From the NCBI GenBank assembly GCA_038232055.1, contig JBBSIN010000052.1:1-17193 (forward strand): a stretch of DNA of 17,193 bases. The letters run 5' to 3'. This document shows positions 1 through 7,653 of this stretch, one piece after another. The position numbers and the translations under genes were made by a program. The number at the start of each line of letters is the position of its first letter. Within the stretch, counting starts at the first letter, position 1. The stretch is from JBBSIN01 sp038232055 (lineage in GTDB: Bacteria; Actinomycetota; Actinomycetes; JADGOV01). Under the pieces are notes generated by a model. The model searched no databases and had not been told where the DNA came from. It worked only from the letters and a program-made list of their open reading frames with translations.

Positions 1-60
1 GGCCCCCCCCCGCCCCGGCCCCCCCCGCCGCCGGCCCACCCCCCCCCGGCCCCCCCGGGC
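1..60. repeat. C-rich low-complexity tract at the window edge
   Basis: The first 60 bases are almost only C and G, with several runs of seven to nine C on the plus strand and essentially no A or T. No reading frame here looks like protein. Such a tract may be real simple sequence or an assembly or sequencing artefact at a contig end. I see nothing that decides between these. Confidence 0.6.
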
Positions 61-66
61 TTTCTT

Positions 67-123
67 GGGGTTTGGCCGCGCGACCCGCCGTCGGGGCGCG
101 CCCAAACCCCATGATCGGCGCGG
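67..123. repeat. Palindromic intergenic element, copy A
   Basis: GGGGTTTGG at 67-75 is the exact reverse complement of 102-110, and inside it 77-81 pairs with 96-100, giving a long hairpin. The stretch 74-123 is repeated with about five or six differences at 453-502 (copy B), including an identical right end (ACCCCATGATCGGCGCGG). Two diverged copies of a hairpin within 400 bp resemble REP-type intergenic repeats. The family is not one I recognise. Confidence 0.6.
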
Positions 124-439
124 AGGAGCGCAGGGCGGTCCGTCGTTAACGGTCCGGCATCACCGGTCCCCTGTCACCCTTCAGCTCGGCCCGCGGGTTG
201 GTGAGGAAGGTGTGTTCGGCATCGTTGCCGGACAGACGGCATCGCTCACGGATCCCGGTGATCGTCACGCCCGACACCGTGACGCCGTACGCCGCCTGAG
301 GGCCGCGACGGGGCCATCGAGTCGGACTTTTCGACGACGATCACTGCCCGGACACCCATGGTGCTTCGGCGTTGCCGGAAACAGGACGCCGGCCGTCCTG
401 GCCTTGTGTCGTAAGCGCCCTTGGCCGCCCCGGCCGCGC

Positions 440-502
440 GATCATGGGGACAGGCCGCGCGACACGCCGTACGGGCGCGGCCTAACCCCATGATCGGCGC
501 GG
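440..502. repeat. Palindromic intergenic element, copy B
   Basis: This is a nearly perfect 56-nt inverted repeat. GATCATGGGG (440-449) pairs with CCCCATGATC (486-495), and after a 2x2 internal loop AGGCCGCGC (452-460) pairs with GCGCGGCCT (475-483) around a 14-nt loop. The right side, 453-502, is homologous to copy A at 74-123. It lacks a T-run, so a classic intrinsic terminator is unlikely. It lies about 160 bp beyond the 3' end of the ankyrin gene. Confidence 0.65.
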
Positions 503-545
503 GGAGAGGAGGCGCGGGGAGAGGAGGAGCGGAGAGGGGAGGGAC
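498..545. repeat. Purine-rich 15-bp tandem repeat
   Basis: CGCGGGGAGAGGAGG occurs twice in direct tandem (498-512 and 513-527). Degenerate G/A-rich sequence continues to about 545. It directly abuts palindromic copy B. From here to the ankyrin gene end (546-664) I see no gene or RNA. Confidence 0.7.
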
Positions 546-664
546 GCCGGGCCATAGCAGCAGCTGTGCCGCCCATATCGGTGATGTCACTGAGTCGGCC
601 GCAAAGGCGAAGGGAGACGGTGACTGGGCACCGACTGCGGTCTTGCCCACGTGCGCCGAACCGT

Positions 665-1408
665 TCAATCACCTCGGAGATCACTTGCCGACTTCGCACC
701 TTGAGCGTGCAGCCAGGTGATCACCGTGGTCGCTCCCGCACGTACGGCGGCGTCCAAGGGGGTCAGCTGTTCCCAACCGGGCAGCCAATTCACGGCGGCG
801 CCCTGGTCGAGCAGGTACTCCGCGGCGGGTTGCTGGCCGCCGTGGCAGGCCGCCCAGAAGGCGTCGCTCACCTCGTCCGCGTCCAGCCGCGCCGAGCCTC
901 TGAAGTAGTCCTGGAGGCGATCCATCAGCCCGAGTGACGCGGCGGCGAAGGAGTTGGTCTGTGCACCCCGCTCGACCAACCGGTAGGCCGCTCTCCATTG
1001 CCCGAACGCGGTGGCGTCCGCGAGCGGAGTGCCGCCGGCAATCACCGCGCCCGGGGCCTCGATGTCGGCACCGGCGTCCAGAAGCGCATTGAGGACCTCC
1101 ACGTCGTCGCTGCTCGCAGCCCAGTGCAATGGGGTCTCCCCGTGCGGTCCCCGAAATCGTGCGTTCACGTCGGCCCCGGCCGCGACGAGCACGGCCACGG
1201 TCGCCGCACCTTCAGGAAAGTGGCCGGGCCAGTCCGCCGCCACATGCAGCAACGTGCGGGCCATGCCCTCGGGAGCGTCGTCGCCAAGCCTTACCGTGGC
1301 CAGACCAGGATGCTCGCCGAACAGGCGCACCAGGGTGGTGAGGCTTCCCGTGTGGATAGCGGCCACCACTGCCACCGCCAGTGGGTCCTCGGTGCTGAGG
1401 GTCGTCAT
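665..1408 (-). CDS. Ankyrin-repeat protein
   Basis: The product is about 247 residues and consists largely of ankyrin repeats, which are protein-binding modules. Recognisable repeat cores are TLLHVAADW (residues ~52-60) ending in VLVAAGADVNAR, ETPLHWAASS (~91-100) ending in LLDAGADIEAPG, a weaker GTPLADATAFG (~126-136), and a C-terminal pair around DAFWAACHGG (~182-191) and LTPLDAAVRAG (~215-225). There is no signal peptide or membrane segment, so it is probably cytoplasmic. I chose the ATG at 1408 because the repeat-bearing sequence starts soon after it. An in-frame ATG at 1450 adds 14 unlikely residues, and neither start has a clear ribosome binding site. The partner is unknown. It is followed by no gene on its strand and preceded by a methyltransferase on the same strand. 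Confidence 0.85.
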   Translation of the reverse strand: MTTLSTEDPLAVAVVAAIHTGSLTTLVRLFGEHPGLATVRLGDDAPEGMARTLLHVAADWPGHFPEGAATVAVLVAAGADVNARFRGPHGETPLHWAASSDDVEVLNALLDAGADIEAPGAVIAGGTPLADATAFGQWRAAYRLVERGAQTNSFAAASLGLMDRLQDYFRGSARLDADEVSDAFWAACHGGQQPAAEYLLDQGAAVNWLPGWEQLTPLDAAVRAGATTVITWLHAQGAKSASDLRGD

Positions 1409-1501
1409 GACAGAGCCACTCGTTGGCGGACTGATGATGCGGCCCAGCATGCCAGGGAGGTGGATCCCCCACCGGGACGTCGGCAGCGGCCGGTGGTGAG
1501 G

Positions 1502-2224
1502 TCATGCGCTCGATCGCTCGTAGACGCTGATGTGGCGCCAGCTGGTCGCTGTGAATGGCTCTTCGTCCCACCCTGCCCAGCGGTGGCGCAGCCGCAGGCC
1601 GGCAATGCGGGCCATCAGGTCGAACTCCGGCGGGTGGGCCAGCCGCACCCTGATCGGGCCGAGGACGATGCCGTCGGAGCCGATGCGGACGTGGTTCTCG
1701 TCGAGGACCTGCGAGACGGGGTCGTAGCGGCACACGTCGAGCACGACGTGGTCGACGCCGATGTGCTCTGCGTCGACGAATTGGTGGCCAGGTCGCGACG
1801 GGGCGGTCGGAACCTGGCATTCCAGGACGAATACGCCGTCGTCGTCTAGGTGGCGGGCGGCGTTTTCGAAGCACCGGACCTGCTCGTCCTGGGTGAGCAG
1901 GTTGCCGATCGTGTTGTACACCAGGTAGACCAGCCCGTAGGTGCGCCCGGTGCTTGCCAGTGACATGTCGCCTGTGATGACCGTAATCGCCTCCCCGCCA
2001 GACTTCTCGCGCATCCGGTCGATCATGTGCGGGGACATCTCGATGCCGTCCACGAGGACGCCGGCGGCCGCCAAGGGCAAGGCGATGCGGCCGGTGCCCA
2101 CGGCGAGCTCCAGAGCGTCGCGCTGGCCGGCGAGGCGGGCGAGGAAGGCGACGGTCTGCTCTTCGTCGCCTCGGGTGTCCTCCAGGTCGTAGCGCATCGA
2201 CTCGTCGTGTCCGAAGCTGGTCAT
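1502..2224 (-). CDS. Class I SAM-dependent methyltransferase
   Basis: The protein is about 240 residues with a Rossmann-type methyltransferase core. Motif I is LELAVGTGRIALPLA (residues ~38-52), followed by the acidic ribose-binding strand in GIEMSPHMIDRM (~60-71). An aspartate in TGDM (~84-87) may be motif III, and LVYLVYNTIGNLL (~98-110) is motif IV-like. It should transfer a methyl group from S-adenosylmethionine to a small molecule, but the substrate cannot be read from the sequence. The ATG at 2224 has AGGGG nine bases upstream. A GTG at 2242 in the same frame has a stronger GGAAGGA eight bases upstream and would add six residues. An eight-codon frame (2247-2221) also ends in an ATGA overlap with the ATG, probably by chance. 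It lies 93 bp upstream of the ankyrin gene on the same strand. Confidence 0.85.
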   Translation of the reverse strand: MTSFGHDESMRYDLEDTRGDEEQTVAFLARLAGQRDALELAVGTGRIALPLAAAGVLVDGIEMSPHMIDRMREKSGGEAITVITGDMSLASTGRTYGLVYLVYNTIGNLLTQDEQVRCFENAARHLDDDGVFVLECQVPTAPSRPGHQFVDAEHIGVDHVVLDVCRYDPVSQVLDENHVRIGSDGIVLGPIRVRLAHPPEFDLMARIAGLRLRHRWAGWDEEPFTATSWRHISVYERSSA

Positions 2225-2247
2225 GGGGTTGTACCCCTGCACGTCAT

Positions 2248-2579
2248 CGTCCTTCCTGGAAAGCCCAAACGCCGGTCGGCTGGGCGCACCCGCTGCACCC
2301 CCGCGACCCACCGGCAAGGTTGCGGCGCACGGTCGCGGCGAGTCAACGGATTTTGTCGTCGTCGTGGCGCGCGATGGGTCAACGTCAACGTCGCGGCATC
2401 TCCTCGACGGTCAGGACACCGACCGGCTGGTTGCGGCGGTTGAGATCCACGGTGACGAGCTGGTCGCACTGACCAGCGTCTGCTCATCGCCGATCGCGGC
2501 TAGCGGGCGGAGGCCCGGCCATGGCTAACAGTCTGCTCCTGGTAGACCACGGACGAGCTCGTCGAGGAGGCTGGGTGCC
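2248..2579. other. Intergenic region between methyltransferase and VOC gene
   Basis: About 330 bp lie between two divergent genes and must hold both promoters. No convincing complete gene is present. A 32-codon minus-strand frame at 2385-2483 reads like the tail of a regulatory or CBS-type domain (LVTVDLNRRNQPVGVLTVEE) but is too short to call. It may be the remnant of a lost gene. Confidence 0.4.
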
Positions 2580-2930
2580 ATGAGCGTCGAACGCGTCGTC
2601 CCCGACCTGTCCAGTCGATCCCTAGACGCGTCGACGCGCTTCTATCGAGCCGTTCTCGGCCTCGAGCCGGTCATGGACCACGGGTGGATCGTGACGCTGG
2701 CCGATCCGACTCGCCCGAGCGTGCAACTCAGCCTCATGACGCACGACGAGACCGCCCCCGTCATCCCGGACGTCTCGATCCAGGTCGACGACGTTGACGC
2801 GGCGTACGCCGCCGCTCTCGAAACGGGTGCCGAGGTCGTGCATACCTTGACCCGGGAGCCCTGGGGGGTACGCCGGTTCTTCGTTCGCGACCCTGACGGT
2901 CACGTACTCAACGTGTTAAGCCACGGCTAG
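2580..2930 (+). CDS. VOC/glyoxalase-fold family protein
   Basis: This 116-residue protein has the two beta-alpha-beta-beta-beta modules of the vicinal oxygen chelate fold. The first runs through SSRSLDASTRFYRAVLGLEP (residues ~11-30), and the second through VDDVDAAYAAALETGAEVV with the typical ending FFVRDPDGHVLNVL. Members include glyoxalase I-like enzymes, dioxygenases and bleomycin/fosfomycin-type resistance proteins. The length suits a single-chain, dimer-forming member, and the exact activity is not visible. The ATG at 2580 has GAGGAGG nine bases upstream, a good ribosome binding site. The gene converges with the NTF2-like gene, with only 25 bp between their stops. Confidence 0.88.
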   Translation: MSVERVVPDLSSRSLDASTRFYRAVLGLEPVMDHGWIVTLADPTRPSVQLSLMTHDETAPVIPDVSIQVDDVDAAYAAALETGAEVVHTLTREPWGVRRFFVRDPDGHVLNVLSHG

Positions 2931-2955
2931 GCTCGGGTCTACGACTGGCGAAGGC

Positions 2956-3306
2956 TCACGAGGGGCCGCCGACGATGTCGCGCGGGTCGAACGCGACCCG
3001 GATGCGAGTGATGCGCCCGTCTTCGACGTGGCTCCAGTTGGCCGTCGGCGTGGGAGGCGCGACCCTCGTATGCAGGTCGAACCAGGTGATGACGTCGTGA
3101 TCGTCCGCCACCCGGGCCTGCACTTCGACCGCCGTGACGATGCCCAACATCCCCATCAGGCCGGCGATGCATTCCGTCCGCCCGTTCGCGGTGCCGAGTG
3201 GCCCGCGGAAGGTCACGTCCTCGGCCAGGATGTCCGACAGCGCCGGCTCGTCTCGAGCCTGCCACGCGTCGAAGTATCGGCCTGCCAGTTCGGCTGCCTC
3301 GTGCAT
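2956..3306 (-). CDS. NTF2-like / SnoaL-like protein
   Basis: The 116-residue protein fits the small cone-shaped NTF2-like fold. The N-terminal helix has the family pattern AAELAGRYFDAWQARDEPALSDIL followed by EDVTFRGPLG, then a helix GRTECIAGLMGML, and a C-terminal beta section DDHDVITWFDLHTR with VEDGRITRIRVAFDPRDI. Members act as small hydrolases, isomerases, cyclases or ligand binders, and the substrate is unknown. The ATG at 3306 is preceded by GGAG at six bases, which supports this start. It lies 76 bp downstream of the FMN reductase on the same strand and may share its transcript. A redox flavoenzyme plus an NTF2-fold protein is a common metabolic pairing, but any joint pathway is inference. 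Confidence 0.85.
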   Translation of the reverse strand: MHEAAELAGRYFDAWQARDEPALSDILAEDVTFRGPLGTANGRTECIAGLMGMLGIVTAVEVQARVADDHDVITWFDLHTRVAPPTPTANWSHVEDGRITRIRVAFDPRDIVGGPS

Positions 3307-3382
3307 CGCGTTCTCCTATCGTCAGTCTCTGTCGTCGCCCGATCCGAACTCAAGGCCCATCAGGACCGCAAGGACTTGAGGA

Positions 3383-3931
3383 TCACGGCACCACGTGACG
3401 CAGGAGTGCCTGGAGGGTCTGAGCCAGCCGGTCGCGCACCTCTGCGTCCCTGACCAGCCCGTCGGGACCGATCGCGGCCCGGGCAATGGGTGCCCGTAGG
3501 CAGGCTGCCTGGACGATGTCCGCGCCGACGTATCCGAGCACCTTGGCCAGCGAGGCGTGGGCGTCCGCCCCGCCGGTCGGCGCGGCCACCGAGGAGACGT
3601 TCAGCCATGCCGCAGGCTTGCCGTACATCCCCTCGCCGACGGTCCAGTCCAGGAGGTTCTTGAAGCTACCGGGCAGGGCCCCCGCGTACTCCGGGGTGCA
3701 GAACAGCACCGCATCCGCGACGGCCAGCTGCTGGCGCAGGTCGGCTACGGCCGGGTGAAGTGGCTCCTGATCATCGTCAGGGTTGTACGGCGGAAGCGTC
3801 GCCAGTCCGTCGTACAGCACCGTGGCCACCTCATCGGGTGCGACGGCCGGTGCGGTGCGCAGCACGGCCGTATTGGTCGAGCCGCCGCGGGTGCTTCCGG
3901 AGATCAGCAAAACCCGGCAGGAGGTGGGCAT
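3383..3931 (-). CDS. NADPH-dependent FMN reductase (flavodoxin-like fold)
   Basis: The 182-residue product belongs to the NADPH-dependent FMN reductase family. The phosphate-binding loop GSTRGGSTN lies at residues ~12-20, right after the first strand VLLIS. The family signature PEYAGALPGSFKNLLDW is at ~80-96, followed by GKPAAWLNVSS. Such proteins bind FMN and reduce flavins, quinones, azo compounds or chromate with NAD(P)H in the cytoplasm. The ATG at 3931 is preceded by GGGAAG at eight bases. Open frame continues upstream to 4114 but that part does not resemble the family. The gene diverges from the YdeI-family gene and is followed by the NTF2-like gene. The specific physiological substrate cannot be assigned. 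Confidence 0.9.
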   Translation of the reverse strand: MPTSCRVLLISGSTRGGSTNTAVLRTAPAVAPDEVATVLYDGLATLPPYNPDDDQEPLHPAVADLRQQLAVADAVLFCTPEYAGALPGSFKNLLDWTVGEGMYGKPAAWLNVSSVAAPTGGADAHASLAKVLGYVGADIVQAACLRAPIARAAIGPDGLVRDAEVRDRLAQTLQALLRHVVP

Positions 3932-4124
3932 CAGCTGTGCTTCCCGGCGGAGCGCACGAAAGCGGGCGCGGAAGCCGTCTCGAGGTCCTTTCCAGCGGAC
4001 GGCGCCAGCCCGCTGATGCCCAACGCCTCCATAACTGGGCAGCCTAGAGCCGCACCCCGGAACGAGCTGACGCTTCCCGATCTCGACGGTCGGCCGACGA
4101 TCCAACCTCGACACAGCGCCGCGT

Positions 4125-4130
4125 TACCGT
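4125..4130 (+). promoter_or_regulatory. Possible -10 box for leaderless start of the YdeI-family gene
   Basis: TACCGT fits the actinobacterial TANNNT -10 consensus and ends seven bases before the ATG at 4138. No Shine-Dalgarno sequence precedes that ATG. This spacing is what a leaderless mRNA starting at the A of ATG would need. No good -35 hexamer is visible. Confidence 0.4.
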
Positions 4131-4137
4131 GGCTTGC

Positions 4138-4728
4138 ATGGCAGCGGCCTCCGACAAGCCCGTGCTCGAGCCGGAGACGGTCGAGGAGTGGGAGGCCTGG
4201 CTGGCCGCCAATCCGGGTCTCGATGGCGTGCGGCTTCGGTTACGCAAGAAGGCGTCGGACCGCCCGGGGATCACCTACCCAGAGGCTCTCGATAGCGCGC
4301 TGTGTTTCGGCTGGATTGACGGGCAGGCCGGGGCTCTCGATGACGACTACTTCTTGCAGGTATTCACGCCGCGGCGGCGCCGGAGCGTGTGGTCACAGCG
4401 CAACCGCGACCATGTAGCACGGCTGGCCGCTGCCGGGCGAATGCGGGCCGCTGGTCTGGCCGAGGTCGAGCGGGCAAAGGCAGACGGTCGCTGGGATGCC
4501 GCATACCGCCAGAAGGACGCGCCGGTACCCGACGACCTGCAAGCGGCTCTCGACGCCAGCCCCAAGGCCGACGCATTCTTCGCCGGTCTCAGCGCCCAGA
4601 ATCGTTTCGCGATTCTATTCCGCATCAACAGCGTCAAGCTGGCCAAGACCCGGGCTGCGAAGATCGAGACGTTCATCGCGATGCTCGAGCGCGGAGCGAC
4701 GCCCTATCCGCAGAAGACGAAGCCCTGA
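4138..4728 (+). CDS. YdeI/OmpD-associated family protein
   Basis: The 196-residue protein shows the conserved blocks of the YdeI (OmpD-associated) family: WLAANP near residue 21, a block ending ALCFGWIDGQ (~54-63), FTPRRRRSVWSQRN (~76-89), and the C-terminal NRFAILFRINSVKLAKTRAAKIETFIAMLERG with a terminal PQK. The biochemical role of this family is not established; in enterobacteria a homologue is linked to resistance to polymyxin and to the porin OmpD. No signal peptide or membrane segment is seen. I chose the ATG at 4138; a GTG at 4129 in the same frame adds three residues. It sits alone on its strand, divergent from the FMN reductase and convergent with fabF. Confidence 0.88.
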   Translation: MAAASDKPVLEPETVEEWEAWLAANPGLDGVRLRLRKKASDRPGITYPEALDSALCFGWIDGQAGALDDDYFLQVFTPRRRRSVWSQRNRDHVARLAAAGRMRAAGLAEVERAKADGRWDAAYRQKDAPVPDDLQAALDASPKADAFFAGLSAQNRFAILFRINSVKLAKTRAAKIETFIAMLERGATPYPQKTKP

Positions 4729-4773
4729 TCGCTGAACCGTCCGCCAACGGCGTGAGGTACTCCATTCTCTCTC

Positions 4774-4797
4774 ACCGGCCGTCCTGAGGGGACCGGT
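4774..4797. terminator. Weak hairpin between convergent genes
   Basis: ACCG plus GTCC (4774-4777, 4781-4784) can pair with GGAC plus CGGT (4790-4797), giving eight base pairs with a three-base bulge and a five-base loop. It lies between the stops of the YdeI-family gene and fabF. There is no T-run, so it is only a candidate terminator. The remaining convergent gap (4729-4907) shows nothing else. Confidence 0.25.
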
Positions 4798-4907
4798 CAA
4801 TGCCTGCCGAGATGGGGGCGATGCCGAGCAGCTACGGGGGCAGCCGCCCGGCATCGCGTTCTCGGTCCGCTGAGCGGATCCCGGGAACGTAACACGAAGC
4901 GCTGCGG

Positions 4908-6098
4908 CTACGGCGCGGGTTGCAGGACGAGGCACCCGTTGTGACCGCCGAACGCGAACGAGTTCGAGATCGTCGGGCCGGGCTGCCACTCGCGGGCGGC
5001 GGTGACCACGTCGATCCCGATGTCCGGGTCGACGGAGTCGGTGCCCATGGTCGGCGGTATGCATCGGTGCGCAAACGACAACGCGACGGACACCGCCTCC
5101 ATCGCGCCGGCGGCGCCGAGAGAGTGACCGGTGACGCCCTTGATGGAGGTGACCGGCGGGCCGGGGCGCCCGAACACGGTCTCGATCGCGCTAGCCTCCG
5201 CCCCGTCGTTCGCCGGTGTCGAGGTGCCGTGGGCGTTGACCTGCCCGATGTCTGCGGGCGCGACACCCGCATCCTGCAGCGCCAACCGCATGCACATGGC
5301 GGCACCGGAACCACCCGGTGCCGGCGCCGTGATGTGGTGCGCGTCGGCGTTGCTCGCCGTACCCACCACCTCGGCGTAGACCCGCGCCCCCCGGCGTCGT
5401 GCAGTGGCGAGCTCCTCCAGAACCAGCACCGCTGCACCCTCGGAAACGCAGAACCCGTCCCGGCGTACGTCGAACGGCCGCGACACGCCGCTCGGCGACA
5501 AGGCCTGCATGTTCCTGAAGGCGGCGATGTTCGTGGCGGTCATCGTCGCCTCGGCACCGCCGGCGAGGACCACGTCGCACCGGCCGCTGGCAACGAGCCG
5601 GGCCCCCGCCGCGACGGAATGCGTGCCGGTCGCGCAGGCCGTCGCGATCGTCTCGCACGGTCCCCGCCACCCCCAGCGCATGGAGATCGCCGCGGCTGCC
5701 GAGTTGGGCATGACGAGCGGGATCGTCAGTGGGGACACCCGCCGAGCGCCCTTCTCGGCGAGCACGCCGACCTGCGCCTCCCAACTGCCCGCGCCCCCGA
5801 TGCCGGTGCCGACCACGACACCCCGCCGGCCGTCGTCGTACGGCGCATCGGCGGGGAGAGCAGCGTCGTCGAGCGCCCCGGCCGCCGCGGCGATCGCGAA
5901 CTGAGCGAACCGGTCCAGCCGGCGGGCCTCCTTGTGCTCCAGCCAGGGGGAGGGGTCCCAGTCCTCGAGGCGGCGCTCGGTACGGTCGTCTGGCGGAGTC
6001 AGCAGTCCGGCCCAAAAGGCGTCGGCTCCGACACCGCAGGGTGCGACGACACCGAGTCCCGTGACCGCGACCCGGCGTCCGTCAAGGGACTCGCGCAT
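4908..6098 (-). CDS. fabF: 3-oxoacyl-ACP synthase II-like condensing enzyme (FabF/KAS II)
   Basis: This 396-residue thiolase-fold enzyme condenses malonyl-ACP with acyl-ACP in type II fatty acid synthesis. The catalytic triad is present: Cys155 in ATACATGTHS, His290 in NAHGTSTPANDGAEA and His325 in GVTGHSLGAAGA, with Lys320 just before. The C-terminal SNSFAFGGHNGCLVL is typical of the family. The length is slightly under the usual ~410. The ATG at 6098 starts the conserved domain (RRVAVTGLGVVAPCG); open frame extends to 6182 but is not family-like. No ribosome binding site is visible and a -10 box sits six bases upstream. It is divergent from fabG-fabI, 61 bp apart. A polyketide-type condensing enzyme is a less likely alternative. 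Confidence 0.92.
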   Translation of the reverse strand: MRESLDGRRVAVTGLGVVAPCGVGADAFWAGLLTPPDDRTERRLEDWDPSPWLEHKEARRLDRFAQFAIAAAAGALDDAALPADAPYDDGRRGVVVGTGIGGAGSWEAQVGVLAEKGARRVSPLTIPLVMPNSAAAAISMRWGWRGPCETIATACATGTHSVAAGARLVASGRCDVVLAGGAEATMTATNIAAFRNMQALSPSGVSRPFDVRRDGFCVSEGAAVLVLEELATARRRGARVYAEVVGTASNADAHHITAPAPGGSGAAMCMRLALQDAGVAPADIGQVNAHGTSTPANDGAEASAIETVFGRPGPPVTSIKGVTGHSLGAAGAMEAVSVALSFAHRCIPPTMGTDSVDPDIGIDVVTAAREWQPGPTISNSFAFGGHNGCLVLQPAP

Positions 6099-6104
6099 GC
6101 GGGA

Positions 6105-6110
6105 ACTGTA
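6105..6110 (-). promoter_or_regulatory. Likely -10 box for leaderless fabF transcript
   Basis: On the minus strand TACAGT (TANNNT) is followed by exactly six bases and then the fabF ATG. No Shine-Dalgarno sequence is present, so the transcript probably starts at or next to the ATG. The -35 region is poorly conserved. It lies in the 61-bp divergent region shared with fabG. Confidence 0.5.
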
Positions 6111-6159
6111 GGCGACCGGGCCGGGCGGGTTGCTGCGGACGAGAGGACGGGGAGGGTCG

Positions 6160-6864
6160 ATGGACCGGTCGGTGATCGTCACAGGTGGCGGCCGCGGGAT
6201 CGGGCTCGCCGTCGCCCGCGCGTTTGCCGCGCTGGGCGACCGGGTGGCGGTGACCTACCGCGGCAGCGCGCCGCCCGACGGGCTGCTCGGCGTGCGGTGC
6301 GACGTCACCAGCTCCGACGAGGTCGACGCCGCCTTTTCGACGGTCGAGGCGGAGCAGGGCAAGGTCGAGGTTCTGGTCGCCAACGCCGGCATCACCCGCG
6401 ACCAGCTGCTGCTGCGGATGGACGAGGCGACGTTCACCGACGTCGTGGACACGAACCTCACCGGCTCGTACCGCGTGGCGAAGCGAGCGGCCACCGGAAT
6501 GCTTCGGGCCCGCAACGGTCGGATGATCTTCATCTCTTCCGTCGTCGGGCTCTCCGGCGCGCCGGGCCAGGTCAACTACGCAGCGTCCAAAGCCGGTCTG
6601 GTCGGCCTCGCCCGCTCGATCGCTCGCGAGCTGGGCTCGCGGAGCATCACAGCCAACGTCGTCGCGCCTGGCTTCGTCGAGACCGACATGACCGCTGAGC
6701 TGCCCGAGACCCGACGGGCCGAGATCCGGGGCAGCATCCCGCTCGGGCGGTACGCGACCCCGGAGGAGGTCGCCGGCGTGGTCACGTTCCTGGCGAGTCC
6801 TGCGGCGGCGTACATCACGGGAGCCGTCGTTCCCGTCGACGGCGGCCTCGGCATGGGTCACTAG
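6160..6864 (+). CDS. fabG: 3-oxoacyl-ACP reductase (FabG/MabA type)
   Basis: A 234-residue classical short-chain dehydrogenase reducing 3-oxoacyl-ACP to 3-hydroxyacyl-ACP with NADPH. The cofactor motif TGGGRGIG is at residues 8-15 and NAG at 75-77. The catalytic residues are Asn99 (DTNLTG), Ser127 (ISSVVG), Tyr140 and Lys144 (YAASK). The ending YITGAVVPVDGGLGMGH is typical of FabG. The start at 6160 is set by the G-rich GGGGAGGG just upstream and by the Rossmann strand starting at residue 4; an in-frame ATG at 6130 would add ten non-family residues. It is followed by fabI after 18 bp, the same order as mabA-inhA in mycobacteria and fabG-fabI in many other actinobacteria, so one operon is likely. 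Confidence 0.94.
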   Translation: MDRSVIVTGGGRGIGLAVARAFAALGDRVAVTYRGSAPPDGLLGVRCDVTSSDEVDAAFSTVEAEQGKVEVLVANAGITRDQLLLRMDEATFTDVVDTNLTGSYRVAKRAATGMLRARNGRMIFISSVVGLSGAPGQVNYAASKAGLVGLARSIARELGSRSITANVVAPGFVETDMTAELPETRRAEIRGSIPLGRYATPEEVAGVVTFLASPAAAYITGAVVPVDGGLGMGH

Positions 6865-6882
6865 CAGGAAGGGGCGTACGAC

Positions 6883-7653
6883 GTGGCGGGACTTCTCGCG
6901 GGCAAGCGGCTGCTGGTGACCGGTGTGCTGACGGAGGCGTCGATCGCGTACGGCGTCGCTCGGCTGGCCCAACAGGAGGGCGCCTCGGTCGTGCTCACCG
7001 GCTTCGGACGCGGGCTCTCGATCACGCAGCGGTACGCGCGTCGCCTGCCGCACGAGGCGCCGGTGCTGCCCCTCGACGTGTCGAACGAGGAGGAGCTGGC
7101 CTCGCTCGCCGAGCGGCTGCGCGAGCACGTCGACGGGCTCGACGGGGTGCTGCACGCGATCGGGTTCGCCCCGGCCAGCGCTCTCGGCGGCAATTTCCTC
7201 GGCACGCCGTGGCCCGACGTCGCGACGGCGGTACAGATCTCGACGTACTCGCTGGCGGCCCTGACCCGGGCCTGCCTGCCGCTGATGGACCGCGGCGGGT
7301 CGATCGTCGGTCTCGACTTCGACGCCAGGGTGGCCTGGCCCGCGTACGACTGGATGGGTGTCGCAAAGGCGGGGCTGGAGTCCTGCGCCCGTTACCTGGC
7401 CAGGGAGCTCGGCCCCAGGGGGATCCGGGTCAACCTGGTCGCGGCGGGTCCGCTGAAGACCATGGCGGCGAAGAGCATCCCCGGCTTCGAGCGGTTCGAG
7501 TCGGTGTGGGGCAGCCGCGCGCCGCTCGGGTGGGACATCACGGACACCGAGCCGACAGCCCGAACCTGCCTGGCCCTGCTGTCGGACTGGATGCCGGCGA
7601 CGACCGGTGAACTGGTGCACGCCGACGGAGGGGTGCACGCCACCGGGACCTGA
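6883..7653 (+). CDS. fabI: Enoyl-ACP reductase (FabI/InhA type)
   Basis: This 256-residue NADH-dependent enoyl-ACP reductase catalyses the last step of each fatty acid elongation cycle. It aligns with mycobacterial InhA along its length: GLLAGKRLLVTGV at the N-terminus, SIAYGVARLAQ, LDGVLHAIGFAP (residues ~86-97), GSIVGLDFDARVAWPAYDWMGVAK with catalytic Tyr155 and Lys162, and NLVAAGPLKTMA (~184-195). Two features differ from InhA as I recall it. The residue matching InhA Ser94 is Ala92, and the substrate-binding loop after NLVAAGP is about ten or more residues shorter. The GTG at 6883 is preceded by AGGAAGGGG at about nine bases. A tandem repeat starts at the last codons and carries the stop. 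Confidence 0.93.
   Translation: MAGLLAGKRLLVTGVLTEASIAYGVARLAQQEGASVVLTGFGRGLSITQRYARRLPHEAPVLPLDVSNEEELASLAERLREHVDGLDGVLHAIGFAPASALGGNFLGTPWPDVATAVQISTYSLAALTRACLPLMDRGGSIVGLDFDARVAWPAYDWMGVAKAGLESCARYLARELGPRGIRVNLVAAGPLKTMAAKSIPGFERFESVWGSRAPLGWDITDTEPTARTCLALLSDWMPATTGELVHADGGVHATGT

Noticed and set aside
2221..2247. Eight-codon leader peptide overlapping the methyltransferase start (ATGA)
   Set aside because: The peptide has no attenuator-like residues and its ribosome binding site spacing is poor. A GTG start in the methyltransferase frame explains the site better.
2385..2483. Short minus-strand frame resembling a CBS-domain tail
   Set aside because: It has only 32 codons with no start or upstream domain. 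It is at best a remnant.
4920..6698. Long plus-strand frame across fabF and into fabG
   Set aside because: It has arginine-rich low-complexity composition, and the opposite strand carries an intact FabF with its Cys-His-His triad.
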